A DNA stretch of 64,000 bases from DAOTWY01 sp003696565 (GTDB lineage Bacteria > Chloroflexota > Anaerolineae > Aggregatilineales > Phototrophicaceae), in the NCBI GenBank assembly GCA_034435635.1, contig DAOTWY010000042.1, forward strand, positions 1-64,000, read 5' to 3'. Below are positions 34,293 through 43,576 of the stretch, piece after piece. Position 1 is the stretch's first letter. Each line of letters opens with the position of its first letter. A model generated the notes under the pieces. That model searched no databases, was not told the DNA's origin, and saw nothing but the letters and a program-made list of their open reading frames with translations. Made by a program: the position numbers and the translations under genes.

Positions 34293-36344
34293 ATGCTCAC
34301 GCCTGTAGAACAAATGTTGTTTATTTTTTTGGCGTTGTTATCCATCGGGGCGACTTATCACGGATTCCGAGAAGTTTGGTTAATCATCAATCGTGGTGAG
34401 GGGCAGCTTCATCTGGATAATTTGCCAAAACGTGCTTTTAATGCTTTAAGGATTTACATAACACAAAGTACAACACTTAAAACTCGTCGTGTTTCTAGCT
34501 TGTTTCATCTAGGAATCGTCTGGGGATTTACTTTTTATTTCCTGATTAATGTTGTTGATCTCTTAATTGGGTTCATCAGTGGCTTTGATGAAACACTCAA
34601 AGATTTTGGCATTCTCTACGATATCTATCGTCTTTTGGGGGATGTGTTAAGTGTCGCGGTATTGGTCGGTGTGGTATATTTCGTTTTACGGCGTTTGTAT
34701 CTGCCAAGCAAAAAAGAGCTGACCTATCATGATAACGTACTGCTGCATCCCAAAGTTAAAGAGGGGCGTATCCTCACAGATTCACTGATTGTAGCCGTGT
34801 TTATTCTTGTCCATGTTGGGGCGCGCTTTTTAGGGGAGGCGGTTGTTGTTCAGCAACATGGTGAGGCGGATTTGTGGATGCCGTTTGCATCACTTGTCTC
34901 AATCATCTTTGCTGGCATGAGTGCAGATGGCTTAGAAATGATGCGGCATCTGTTTTGGTGGTTGGCATTGGGTGGGATTTTGCTATTTACTCCTTATTTC
35001 CCATATACCAAGCATTTCCACTTAATTATGGCACCGCTCAACTTCTTGACCCGTCCGCAACGTACCTCTTTAGGTGAGATGAGTCCGGTTGATCTTGAAG
35101 ATGAGGACAAAGAACAATTTGGTGCAGAACGGCTAGAACACCTGCACAAAACGCAAATTTTTGATGCCTTCGCTTGCATTATGTGTAATCGCTGTCAGGA
35201 TGTGTGCCCAGCCTATGTGACCGGTAAAGAGCTTTCTCCCTCCGCTTTGGAAATCAATAAGCGGTATGCCATTAAAGATCAGATGGTTGATCTCTCTAAT
35301 GGCGAAGCCTCACTGAACCCGTTGATGGGGTCTGCTATTAGTGAATCAGCTGTGTGGGCATGTACGTCTTGTGGAGCATGTATTGATATTTGCCCGGTTG
35401 GCAACGAACCCATGTTTGATATTTTGGAAATCCGGCGGGATGCAGTTTTGATGAAATCAGAATTCCCCGCAGAACTTGGCGCAGCATTTACTGGTATGGA
35501 ACGGCAGGGCAACCCTTGGCAAATTGGTGAGTCACGTTTCCGTTGGGCAAATGGGCTAGAGTTTAGCGTTCCAACTGTGGAAGAAAACCCAGATTTTGAG
35601 ATACTTTATTGGGTAGGATGTGCTGCTAGCTATGACCCACGTGCCCAATTGACAGCGCGCGCTTTGGTCAAAATTCTACACGCCGCTGGGGTTAACTTTG
35701 CCGTTTTGGGTGATATGGAAACATGCACCGGGGATAGTGCCCGGCGCGCTGGTAATGAATTCCTTTATCAAGAACTCGCCATGACCAATGTGGAAACCCT
35801 CAATGAAGTAAACCCGCCGCGTATTGTGGTCACTTGCCCGCATTGTTTCCATAACTTGGCTAAGGAATATCATCAGTTTGGCGGGCATTATGAGGTTGTT
35901 CATCACACTGAGCTAATCGATGAACTGATCGCTGCTGGCAAAGTACCCATTGATGCACATCCTAAACGCATGAGCAATGTAACATTCCATGATCCATGTT
36001 ACTTAGGGCGGCATAACGGCGTGTTTAATCAGCCGCGTCATGTGTTGCAGCGTGTTACAGATAATGAATTGATTGAAATGCCACGTAATCGTCAAAATTC
36101 CTTCTGTTGTGGGGCTGGTGGTGCGCAATTCTGGAAGGAAGAAGAACATGGCGAAAAAGCTGTTAACGTTGCTCGCTATGAAGAAGCAATTAAGTCCGGT
36201 GCAGAAGTGATGGCAGTTGGATGCCCCTTCTGTATGCAGATGTTTGAATCCGCCCAAGCTGAACATCCTGATGGTCCTGTTGTTAAGGATGTTGCAGAAC
36301 TAATTGCTGATCGAATCACCCTCGATCAACCGACAGTAGATTAA
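34293..36344 (+). CDS. Membrane-bound Fe-S/CCG-domain oxidoreductase (HdrD/GlpC-like fused to NarI-like domain)
   Basis: 683 residues. The N-terminal part (about 1-250) has five or six transmembrane helices like the b-type cytochrome NarI/DsrM domain. Two [4Fe-4S] motifs follow: CIMCNRCQDVCP starting at C295 and CTSCGACIDICP starting at C357. Two CCG domains come next, one ending near CPHC-FHN and the other with CCGAGG and CPFCMQ. Such proteins move electrons between a soluble donor and the quinone pool. In organisms without ETF:quinone oxidoreductase a similar protein often accepts electrons from ETF; with the beta-oxidation genes in this window, this is a reasonable inference. Confidence 0.85.
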   Translation: MLTPVEQMLFIFLALLSIGATYHGFREVWLIINRGEGQLHLDNLPKRAFNALRIYITQSTTLKTRRVSSLFHLGIVWGFTFYFLINVVDLLIGFISGFDETLKDFGILYDIYRLLGDVLSVAVLVGVVYFVLRRLYLPSKKELTYHDNVLLHPKVKEGRILTDSLIVAVFILVHVGARFLGEAVVVQQHGEADLWMPFASLVSIIFAGMSADGLEMMRHLFWWLALGGILLFTPYFPYTKHFHLIMAPLNFLTRPQRTSLGEMSPVDLEDEDKEQFGAERLEHLHKTQIFDAFACIMCNRCQDVCPAYVTGKELSPSALEINKRYAIKDQMVDLSNGEASLNPLMGSAISESAVWACTSCGACIDICPVGNEPMFDILEIRRDAVLMKSEFPAELGAAFTGMERQGNPWQIGESRFRWANGLEFSVPTVEENPDFEILYWVGCAASYDPRAQLTARALVKILHAAGVNFAVLGDMETCTGDSARRAGNEFLYQELAMTNVETLNEVNPPRIVVTCPHCFHNLAKEYHQFGGHYEVVHHTELIDELIAAGKVPIDAHPKRMSNVTFHDPCYLGRHNGVFNQPRHVLQRVTDNELIEMPRNRQNSFCCGAGGAQFWKEEEHGEKAVNVARYEEAIKSGAEVMAVGCPFCMQMFESAQAEHPDGPVVKDVAELIADRITLDQPTVD

Positions 36345-36357
36345 CCTATCGCTTAAA

Positions 36358-36397
36358 ATGGACGGGTATCATTTGGTTGGTATCCGTCCATGTCTTA
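36358..36397 (+). terminator. Terminator after the Fe-S oxidoreductase gene
   Basis: ATGGACGGGTA and TATCCGTCCAT form an 11-bp stem with a 12-nt loop, followed by GTCTTATTT. It begins 14 nt after the stop codon. Confidence 0.65.
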
Positions 36398-36451
36398 TTT
36401 GCTTTTGGTGTTATACTTTTATAAAAAGTGTTAACAAGTGAGCAAGTAACC

Positions 36452-37711
36452 ATGAAGCGATTGACCCTACTTCTTCTCTGCTTATTGCCCATTATTGGGA
36501 GTTATGCGGATAATCACCCTCAATCTTCCCAATCATGTCCAGAGGTTGTACAAACAGCATTACAAGCTGCTGATGCGCTTTGTGAGGCTACAGGGCGTAA
36601 CCAAGTTTGTTATGGGAACATTCAACTAGAGGCAGTTCCACAAACTGATGTGACGGATTTTCAATTTAGCCAGATTGGCGATATTGAAGATGTCACTGAT
36701 TTAGCCTCATTACGCTTAAGCCCAATGGATACCACCACTGGTGAATGGGGTGTGGCTTTGATGCGCCTTCAAGCTAACTTGCCTGATACACTCCCAGGGC
36801 AAAATGTAACATTTATTTTGTTTGGGGATGTTGAACTGACCAATGCTGTCACTCAAGATGATATCCTTTCAGGTAATTATAGCCCAATGCAAGCTTTCTA
36901 TTTGCGTACTGGTATCGGTGATGCCCAATGCGAAGAAGCCCCACAAAGTGGGATGCTCGTCCAGACACCAGAAGGGGTTGGGCAGATCAGTTTTGTAATT
37001 AATGAGATTGAAGTTCAACTTGGGTCAACGGCATTTTTCCAGGCTGGTACTCTAGACAGCTTGCAAGTCGCAACGTTGGAAGGTGCGGCAACACTCAAAG
37101 TTGCTGATAATGTGTATCCAGTTGTAGCGGGCACACGTTATGGCGTTGAGTTATTGGCTGATAGCCGGCGATTTGTACCAGTGCCGGATTTGCCAACCGC
37201 CTATGAACCTGAATTAATACAAAGCCTTCCGTTAGGCTTGCTAGATCGCCCGTTTGAAGTACAGCCCCCACTCGATAAAAATCAATTGGAAGAAGTGCTA
37301 GATCGCCTTGAATCGGGTAAGCCCCTGTGTGGTGATGCCGATTTCCTACCATCTTGTGATCACTTATCAGAAGATGCCGGTGGAACACCGTGTATTATGC
37401 CGGACGAATCCGGTAATTATCCACCAGGGTCAGATACCACACGTCCGCTGTGCGATATTAATTTAAGAACTGGTGGAGATTACAATTGGTGTGTGGTAGA
37501 ACCTGGTCCAGATGATTCACCATTAGGAGAACATGAAACACGTCCAATTTGTCCACCACCAGGTGAGCATCCTGATTGTATTATGCCCCCACAGCCTGGG
37601 GTTGAACCACCTCTTGACGATGGTCGTCCGTTTTGTAATGAGATATATCATGAAGATGACCAACGTGATGATGAACATCGAGACGATTCTTCTAGTGGAG
37701 ATGATGACTAG
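36452..37711 (+). CDS. Secreted protein with Cys/Pro-rich repeats and acidic-His tail
   Basis: 419 residues from the ATG at 36452, which begins a good signal peptide (RLTLLLLCLLPIIGSYA); an in-frame GTG at 36428 is less likely. The first 270 residues form a beta-rich domain with a FecR-like stretch (LEGAATLKVADNVYPVVAGT). The last 150 residues have repeated elements of the type RP-hydrophobic-C (KPLCGDAD, RPLCDIN, RPICPPPG, RPFCNEI) with paired Cys, and end in a run of Asp, His and Glu (EDDQRDDEHRDD), a possible metal-binding tail. Function unknown. It stands alone between two terminated units. Confidence 0.65.
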   Translation: MKRLTLLLLCLLPIIGSYADNHPQSSQSCPEVVQTALQAADALCEATGRNQVCYGNIQLEAVPQTDVTDFQFSQIGDIEDVTDLASLRLSPMDTTTGEWGVALMRLQANLPDTLPGQNVTFILFGDVELTNAVTQDDILSGNYSPMQAFYLRTGIGDAQCEEAPQSGMLVQTPEGVGQISFVINEIEVQLGSTAFFQAGTLDSLQVATLEGAATLKVADNVYPVVAGTRYGVELLADSRRFVPVPDLPTAYEPELIQSLPLGLLDRPFEVQPPLDKNQLEEVLDRLESGKPLCGDADFLPSCDHLSEDAGGTPCIMPDESGNYPPGSDTTRPLCDINLRTGGDYNWCVVEPGPDDSPLGEHETRPICPPPGEHPDCIMPPQPGVEPPLDDGRPFCNEIYHEDDQRDDEHRDDSSSGDDD

Positions 37712-37775
37712 TCAGGAGTGGGGTATATCAGGTACACTTTGACTGTTTGACGTGTATTGTGAGGAGTAATCCTGA

Positions 37776-39179
37776 ATGGCAAAAGAATATGATGTTGTGG
37801 TGGTTGGTGCTGGTCCTGGGGGATATGTCGCCGCGATCCGCGCTAGCCAGCTTGGCTTAAAAACTGCCATTGTTGAAAAGAAATATTGGGGCGGCGTTTG
37901 TTTAAATGTTGGTTGCATCCCTTCTAAGGCATTATTGCGTAATGCAGAACTAGCCCATATCTTCCGTGAACAAGCAGAAGAATTTGGCATTGTGGTGGAA
38001 GGGGCGGTTAAATTTGACTATGCTAAAGCATTTTCACGTAGCCGTGACGTTTCTAATCGTCTAACTAAGGGTGTGAAGTTCCTCATGAAAAAAAATAAGA
38101 TTGATTCTTATGATGGATGGGGAACATTCAAGGATGCTCATACGATTGATGTCACATTGAACGACGGTAAGACTGAAACACTCAAATTCAAAAATTGCAT
38201 TATCGCAACTGGGGCAACAACACGCCTTATCCCTGGCACACAACTCAGTGAACGGGTTGTGACTTATGAAGAGCAGATTATGGAAGATCAGTTGCCTAAT
38301 AGCATTATTATCGCAGGTGCTGGTGCGATTGGTGTTGAGTTTGCTTATGTGATGCATAATTACGGTGTGGACGTGACGATTGTTGAATTTATGGATCGCA
38401 TGTTACCCCTAGAAGATGAAGAAATCTCCAAAGAGTTGGAGAAAATTTATAAGAAAATGGGGGTGAAAATCCTCACAAGTACCAAAGTCGAAAAAATTGA
38501 AGATACTGGTAAGAATGTTAAGGTAACTGTCACCGGGCAAGATGGCAAACAGCAAGTGCTTGAGGCGGATAAGGTGATGCAAGCGATTGGCTTTGTCCCT
38601 CGTGTGGAAGGTTATGGGTTGGAAAAAACCGGCGTAAAATTGACTGATCGCGGTGCAATTGATATCAATGGTGCTATGCAGACCAGTGTTCCACATATTT
38701 ACGCCATCGGTGATGTAACTGCAAAGTTGATGTTGGCGCATGTCGCTGAGAAAATGGGAGTCTTGGCAGCCGAACACATTGCTGGGCATCCAATCCGCGA
38801 GATGGAATTTATTATGATGCCCCGCGCAACTTACTGCCAACCACAAGTCGCCAGCTTTGGATATACTGAAAAGCAAGCCCGCGAAGCCGGTTATGACATC
38901 AATGTGGCAAAGTTCCCCTTCCAAGCAAATGGTAAAGCACTCGGCTTGGGCGATGCAGTGGGGTTTGTTAAGCTAATCAGCGATAAAAAATACGGTGAAA
39001 TGCTCGGCGCACATATGATTGGTCCTGATGTGACTGAGCTTTTACCAGAGTTAACCCTGGCACGCTATGCTGAACTGACACCGGAAGAAATTGCTGGAAA
39101 TGTTCATGCCCATCCTACACTCAGTGAGGCAATTAAAGAAGCTGCACATGGGTTAGAAGGGCATATGATTAACTTCTGA
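37776..39179 (+). CDS. lpdA: Dihydrolipoyl dehydrogenase
   Basis: 467 residues. The FAD site is [20 protein letters not shown], the redox disulfide [15 protein letters not shown], the NAD site [13 protein letters not shown] and the C-terminal dimer motif with the catalytic His is [13 protein letters not shown]. This E3 component reoxidises lipoamide in 2-oxoacid dehydrogenase complexes or the glycine cleavage system. No E1 or E2 genes are next to it, but sucCD follows at once, so a role in the 2-oxoglutarate part of the TCA cycle is likely. SD GAGGAG is clear. Confidence 0.95.
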   Translation: MAKEYDVVVVGAGPGGYVAAIRASQLGLKTAIVEKKYWGGVCLNVGCIPSKALLRNAELAHIFREQAEEFGIVVEGAVKFDYAKAFSRSRDVSNRLTKGVKFLMKKNKIDSYDGWGTFKDAHTIDVTLNDGKTETLKFKNCIIATGATTRLIPGTQLSERVVTYEEQIMEDQLPNSIIIAGAGAIGVEFAYVMHNYGVDVTIVEFMDRMLPLEDEEISKELEKIYKKMGVKILTSTKVEKIEDTGKNVKVTVTGQDGKQQVLEADKVMQAIGFVPRVEGYGLEKTGVKLTDRGAIDINGAMQTSVPHIYAIGDVTAKLMLAHVAEKMGVLAAEHIAGHPIREMEFIMMPRATYCQPQVASFGYTEKQAREAGYDINVAKFPFQANGKALGLGDAVGFVKLISDKKYGEMLGAHMIGPDVTELLPELTLARYAELTPEEIAGNVHAHPTLSEAIKEAAHGLEGHMINF

Positions 39180-39190
39180 TGAAAGTTTAT

Positions 39191-39214
39191 AAGGGCGGTC
39201 AAAAGATCGCCCTT
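39191..39214 (+). terminator. Hairpin between lpdA and sucC
   Basis: AAGGGCGGTC-AAAA-GATCGCCCTT forms a 10-bp stem with one G-T pair directly after the lpdA stop. It lacks a T-run and could be a partial stop or a processing site. Confidence 0.5.
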
Positions 39215-39276
39215 CCACATTTAAAACTTGGCGGTATAGTTTGTTGAAAAAATCAGCATTCTGAGGAGAGACTTAA

Positions 39277-40428
39277 GTGGATTTATTTGAATATCAAGGT
39301 AAACAATATTTTGCCCGATATGGCATACCGGTATCACCAGGGGGCGTGGCAGATACAGTCGATGAGGCTGTCTCTGTTGCTGATCAAGTTGGTTATCCGG
39401 TCGTCGTTAAGGCGCAGGTGCAGGTTGGTGGGCGTGGTAAAGCCGGCGGCATTAAACTGGCGAATAATGAAGCTGAAGTCCGTCAACATGCCGGGGCTAT
39501 CCTCGGTATGGACATTAAAGGACACACAGTACATCGCCTTTGGATTGAAAAAGCATCCGATATTAAAGAGGAATATTATGCCTCTTTCACGTTGGATCGC
39601 AGCAAAAAACAGCATTTAGGGATGCTTTCTGCAAAGGGTGGGGTAGATATTGAAGAAGTTGCTGCCACTGATCCTGATGCGATTGCTAAAATTTGGGTGA
39701 ATCCGGTTGCTGGGCTAGATGAAGCTACTGTCCGTGAGTGGGTAAAGGCGGCAAATCTTAACCCAGAAGCCAACGAAGGCGCAGTAGAGATATTACTTAA
39801 ACTCTATCACTGTTATATCGAAGGGGATGCAACCCTCGTAGAAATTAATCCATTAATTCTTACACCAGATGGACGGGTTCATGCGCTGGATGCAAAGGTT
39901 AGCTTGGATGAAGCTGCCCGCTTCCGCCATGCTGACGTTTGGGATACGTTTGAAGGCTTGGAACCGCGTGATGAGCGTGAACGCGCTGCCTACGACTTAG
40001 GGCTACAGTATGTTGGGCTAGATGGCTCAGTCGGGATCATTGCCAATGGGGCAGGTCTGGCGATGAGTACAGTCGATATTGTCAACCAAGTCGGCGGTAA
40101 ACCGGCGAATTTTTTGGATATCGGCGGCGGTGCAAATGCTGATCACATGGCGAACGCCCTCAGTGTGATCAACCAGGATGAAAACGTCCGCGCTATTTTT
40201 ATTAATATCTTTGGTGGGATTACCCGCTGTGATGAAGTGGCAAAAGGTATCGTTCAGGCGATGCAGCGTGTCAATCTAAATTCCCCGTTAATCGTACGCC
40301 TGGACGGAACCAATGCACAAGAAGGTCGTGCTATTTTACAACAACATGAATCTGAGCGGTTAATTATGAAGCCGGATATGCTTTCCGCTGCTCAAACCGC
40401 TGTTGAAATTGCAGGAGGTAAAGCGTAG
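39277..40428 (+). CDS. sucC: Succinyl-CoA ligase (ADP-forming) beta subunit
   Basis: 383 residues from a GTG start with GGAGAG upstream. The ATP-grasp domain begins DLFEYQGKQYFARYGIPV and includes VVKAQVQVGGRGKAGGIKLA. The CoA-ligase part has NGAGLAMSTVD, FLDIGGGA and NIFGGITRCDEVA. With SucD it makes ATP while converting succinyl-CoA to succinate in the TCA cycle. The stop codon overlaps the sucD start by one base, giving equal subunit synthesis. Confidence 0.96.
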   Translation: MDLFEYQGKQYFARYGIPVSPGGVADTVDEAVSVADQVGYPVVVKAQVQVGGRGKAGGIKLANNEAEVRQHAGAILGMDIKGHTVHRLWIEKASDIKEEYYASFTLDRSKKQHLGMLSAKGGVDIEEVAATDPDAIAKIWVNPVAGLDEATVREWVKAANLNPEANEGAVEILLKLYHCYIEGDATLVEINPLILTPDGRVHALDAKVSLDEAARFRHADVWDTFEGLEPRDERERAAYDLGLQYVGLDGSVGIIANGAGLAMSTVDIVNQVGGKPANFLDIGGGANADHMANALSVINQDENVRAIFINIFGGITRCDEVAKGIVQAMQRVNLNSPLIVRLDGTNAQEGRAILQQHESERLIMKPDMLSAAQTAVEIAGGKA

Positions 40429-41315
40429 TGGCTATCTGGGTAGATGAAAACACAACGGTTGTCGTTCAAGGGTTGACCGGAACACAAGGACGGTTCTACG
40501 GCTTGATGAATCGCGATTATGGCACCAAAGTTGTTGCTGGAACAAACCCGCGTAAAGCCGGTACCGATGTCGATGGCATTCCGATTTTTGCTACTGTGAA
40601 AGAGGCTGTAGAAGCCACTGGGGCAAATACATCTTTTGTGATTGTTCCTGCGCAATTTGCGGCTGATTCCGTGTTAGAAGCCGCTGCTGGGGGTGTGCGT
40701 TTGATTGTTTGTGTAACAGAACATATTCCAGCGCATGACCAAGCACTCATGTATAACCGCCTTAAGCAAGATTACCCCAATGTCCGTTTATTAGGTCCAA
40801 ATTGTGCAGGTATCCTCAGCCCTGGCAAAGCGAATATTGGCTTTACACCAACAGCTGTTTCTAAGCCTGGTGGTCCGGTGGGGGTGGTTAGCCGTTCTGG
40901 CACATTGGCATATCAGGCATTGTATGAACTGTCTGCCTCGGGTATTGGTCAAACAACGTGTGTCGGGATTGGTGGTGACCCTGTGCCTGGCACCAGTTTT
41001 ATTGATGTACTGGCTGCCTTTGAACAAGACCCAGAGACTAAAGCTATTGTTATGATTGGTGAGATTGGTGGCTCCGCGGAAGAAGAAGCAGCGGAATTTA
41101 TTAAAGACAATGTTACCAAGCCAGTGGTGGCTTACATTGCCGGTGTCACTGCGCCTCCAGGGAAAAAGATGGGGCATGCTGGTGCTATTGTTTCCGGCGG
41201 CAAAGGCACCGCACAAGCAAAGATGGATGCACTTGCTGCTGTAGGGGCAAAAGTCGCACAAAATCCAACGGAAATCGGTGATCTTGTTAAGCAAGCATTA
41301 GCTGAATTAGGATAA
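40428..41315 (+). CDS. sucD: Succinyl-CoA ligase (ADP-forming) alpha subunit
   Basis: 295 residues from a GTG start that overlaps the sucC TAG; AGGAGG precedes it. CoA-binding segment [11 protein letters not shown], the central [17 protein letters not shown], and the phosphorylated active-site His in [15 protein letters not shown] are all present. The subunit is of normal length and completes the heterodimer with SucC. Confidence 0.96.
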   Translation: MAIWVDENTTVVVQGLTGTQGRFYGLMNRDYGTKVVAGTNPRKAGTDVDGIPIFATVKEAVEATGANTSFVIVPAQFAADSVLEAAAGGVRLIVCVTEHIPAHDQALMYNRLKQDYPNVRLLGPNCAGILSPGKANIGFTPTAVSKPGGPVGVVSRSGTLAYQALYELSASGIGQTTCVGIGGDPVPGTSFIDVLAAFEQDPETKAIVMIGEIGGSAEEEAAEFIKDNVTKPVVAYIAGVTAPPGKKMGHAGAIVSGGKGTAQAKMDALAAVGAKVAQNPTEIGDLVKQALAELG

Positions 41316-41331
41316 ATGCATATATTCAGAA

Positions 41332-41360
41332 CGGGTGTGAGTTTACTTCACGCCCGCTTT
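41332..41360 (+). terminator. Terminator after sucD
   Basis: CGGGTGTGAG pairs with TTCACGCCCG across a TTTAC loop, then CTTT follows. It lies between sucD and the convergent gene at 41364-41978 and may stop transcription from either side. Confidence 0.6.
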
Positions 41361-41363
41361 GAT

Positions 41364-41978
41364 TCACTTTCCAAAAATACCACCGCCAAACGTAAAGCGT
41401 ACAAATGGTCGGCGCATGGGTGTGCCGATCACATGGCGTAAATACCCCGCACGGATGCCCAATACAACCCCTAGCCTGCCACCGACTTTGATTTCAATGC
41501 CAATGCCTGCCATGTAGTGCATTCCCCCGCTACCACTCGCGGCGACACTTTCCCCATCACGCTCTATAACTGCACCAGACCCATCACCACCGATGCCAAT
41601 AAGTGGGTAAATTCTAAGTCGTTTACCGCGTTTGAACATAAACCCATAGTTGAAAGACCCTTCTCCGCCGCCAACAATCAGATTTTGTCCTTCGTATCGC
41701 TGGATTTGACCCCCACCGCTGCCTTCTTGATCTGCCACAATACGATCTTTAACGCCATAAAACCCACCACCATGTGTAATCACATTGACTGCACCACTTA
41801 AACGAGGTTTGCTGGTTGGGCTGGTAGACGATACATCTAAGGTTGTAAAGGTTGCACTGTAATAAGCTACTTTATCTCGATATGCTGGGCTGAAAATAAC
41901 AAGAGCCGTCCGTTTAATTGGTATAAAAACAAGCCATAGTGTTACGCGAAAAAGTGTTTTGAGTAAAAATGTAACCAC
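41364..41978 (-). CDS. Membrane-anchored glycine-rich beta protein of unknown function
   Basis: 204 residues. An N-terminal hydrophobic segment with flanking positive charges (FRVTLWLVFIPIKRTALVIF) can be an anchor. The rest is rich in Gly and alternates polar and hydrophobic residues: GQNLIVGGGEGSFNYGFMFK, MAGIGIEIKVGGRLGVVLGI and FVRFTFGGGIFG. The pattern is like beta-barrel or beta-helix proteins, though Chloroflexota generally lack a classical outer membrane. No family recognised. It converges on sucD. Confidence 0.6.
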   Translation of the reverse strand: MVTFLLKTLFRVTLWLVFIPIKRTALVIFSPAYRDKVAYYSATFTTLDVSSTSPTSKPRLSGAVNVITHGGGFYGVKDRIVADQEGSGGGQIQRYEGQNLIVGGGEGSFNYGFMFKRGKRLRIYPLIGIGGDGSGAVIERDGESVAASGSGGMHYMAGIGIEIKVGGRLGVVLGIRAGYLRHVIGTPMRRPFVRFTFGGGIFGK

Positions 41979-42087
41979 TTAAACCTCCGATGGTGTTGAT
42001 CCACCCGTCTATTATACAACCTTCCCGCTACAAAAAAAGTCGCTTGGGGTTATAATGCTAGGCGGCAGTTGGATGTGGAGCAGGTTT

Positions 42088-42936
42088 ATGATAGATATTC
42101 GCTGGACGAGTTTTGACCTCATTTTTTTTGATTGTGATAGCACCCTTTCTACGATTGAGGGTATTGATGAACTGGCAAAACTCAAAGGGAAAGAGCTGCG
42201 TGTAGGCTTATTGACCCAGAAAGCTATGGATGGCGATTTAGACTTGGAAGAAGTGTATGGCAAACGTCTCCAGGCAATCCGTCCAACACGCGGACAGCTG
42301 AAAGCCATAGAAGAACGTTATTGGGAAACGATCGTGCCGGATGTGCAGGAAGTTATTAACACGTTGAAGTTCTTGCACAAAGAGGTATTCATCATCAGTG
42401 GCGGCTTGGCTGAGCCGGTTAAAGGATTTGGTAAACGGCTTGGCGTATCACCCGATCATATCCGAGCGGTGGAACTGGAATACAACGAACTTTCTGGTGA
42501 TTGGTGGCGGTATCATGAACCACAGACACGTCATCGTCAAACGTATTTGGATTATGACGAAGGTCCTTTAACAGTTACTAGTGGAAAACCGCAAATTATT
42601 AAAGAATTAGCTGGTGAACGCCATGGGCGGCGGTTGATGGTCGGTGATGGCTCATCGGATTTAGCGACTCGCTCTGTTGTGGATTTATTTGTTGGGTTTG
42701 GTGGGGTGGTCTCTCGTGAAAAGGTCAAGCGTGAAGCAGAGGCGTTTATTGAGAGTTTGTCGCTCGCTCCTATTTTACCTATAGCAGCGGGTCCGTCAGG
42801 CTATAGTCGGGTAAAAGGCACTGTTCATCAGGCGGTATTTGAACGTGGTATTGAGTTGGCTCTTTCTGGTGCATTGACTTTCCATAATCAAGAGATGCGC
42901 CAGGCATTTGAAAAGGCGTTTACACATGCAACCTAA
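42088..42936 (+). CDS. HAD-type phosphoserine phosphatase-like protein
   Basis: 282 residues from the ATG at 42088, with GGAG 7 nt before it; an ATG at 42055 has no ribosome site. Motif I is FFDCDSTLSTIEGIDELA, motif II FIISGGLAEP, and motif III/IV lie in RLMVGDGSSDLATR. This is the subclass IB pattern of SerB. The following serA supports a role in serine synthesis, but the longer C-terminal part (about 215-282) is not typical, so related phosphatase activities are possible. It overlaps the next gene by 11 bases. Confidence 0.82.
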   Translation: MIDIRWTSFDLIFFDCDSTLSTIEGIDELAKLKGKELRVGLLTQKAMDGDLDLEEVYGKRLQAIRPTRGQLKAIEERYWETIVPDVQEVINTLKFLHKEVFIISGGLAEPVKGFGKRLGVSPDHIRAVELEYNELSGDWWRYHEPQTRHRQTYLDYDEGPLTVTSGKPQIIKELAGERHGRRLMVGDGSSDLATRSVVDLFVGFGGVVSREKVKREAEAFIESLSLAPILPIAAGPSGYSRVKGTVHQAVFERGIELALSGALTFHNQEMRQAFEKAFTHAT

Positions 42937-43576
42937 AGCAATTATTTTTGATATGGATGGACTGCTCGTTGATTCTGAGCGTGTTTGGTATATGGCGGAA
43001 GATGAGTTTATTCAATCCTTTGGGCATGTTTATACCCCAGAGGCACGCGCTGCTATCATTGGAATGCGTGTAGATGAATTTTTGACGAAACTCAAGGAAA
43101 TTTATCAACTAGAGCCGAGCGTTGAAGAACTGAGCGATGATTTACATGAGCGTGTTTTACGCCTGATTCCCCTGGAAGTTAAACCTCAGCCCGGTGCAAA
43201 TGAAATTATCGAGTATGTGCTTAAACATGATATCCCCCACGCTATCGCTTCTAGTTCATCGATGCGAGTGATTAATGCAACGCTTGAAGCGCAGGGGTGG
43301 GGAGATAAGTTTAAAATCCGTTGTACAGCAGATGATGACAAGAATGGTAAGCCTGCCCCAGATGTTTATTTGCGGGCAGCACGCCTATTAGGTGTTGAGC
43401 CTAAGGATTGTTTGGCTTTAGAAGATAGCCCAAATGGCGCACGGGCAGCCGTGGCTGCTGGTATGACGTGCTATGCTGTGCCAGATAAATCTCACAGTAC
43501 ACCACAAGCGTTTGATGGGATTACGCCTTATGTGTTTGATTCGTTATATGATGTATTGGAGCGTTTGCAACAATGA
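42926..43576 (+). CDS. HAD-superfamily phosphatase, beta-phosphoglucomutase-like
   Basis: 216 residues. The ATG at 42926 begins QPKAIIFDMDGLLVDSE, the standard motif I. The helical cap covers about 17-85. Motif II is AIASSSSMRV, motif III includes NGKPAPDVYLRAA and motif IV LALEDSPNGARAAVAAGM. Substrates of this subclass are small sugar phosphates or related compounds. It lies between the SerB-like and SerA genes with overlaps on both sides, so it belongs to this operon. Whether it acts in the serine pathway is unknown. Confidence 0.82.
   Translation: MQPKAIIFDMDGLLVDSERVWYMAEDEFIQSFGHVYTPEARAAIIGMRVDEFLTKLKEIYQLEPSVEELSDDLHERVLRLIPLEVKPQPGANEIIEYVLKHDIPHAIASSSSMRVINATLEAQGWGDKFKIRCTADDDKNGKPAPDVYLRAARLLGVEPKDCLALEDSPNGARAAVAAGMTCYAVPDKSHSTPQAFDGITPYVFDSLYDVLERLQQ

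Noticed and set aside
38409..38924. Open frame of 171 codons opposite lpdA
   Set aside because: It is antisense to a highly conserved enzyme gene, has a Cys/His-rich composition caused by the opposite codons and lacks a ribosome site.
40791..41294. Open frame of 167 codons opposite sucD
   Set aside because: Same reason: antisense to a well-supported gene with no sign of its own coding.
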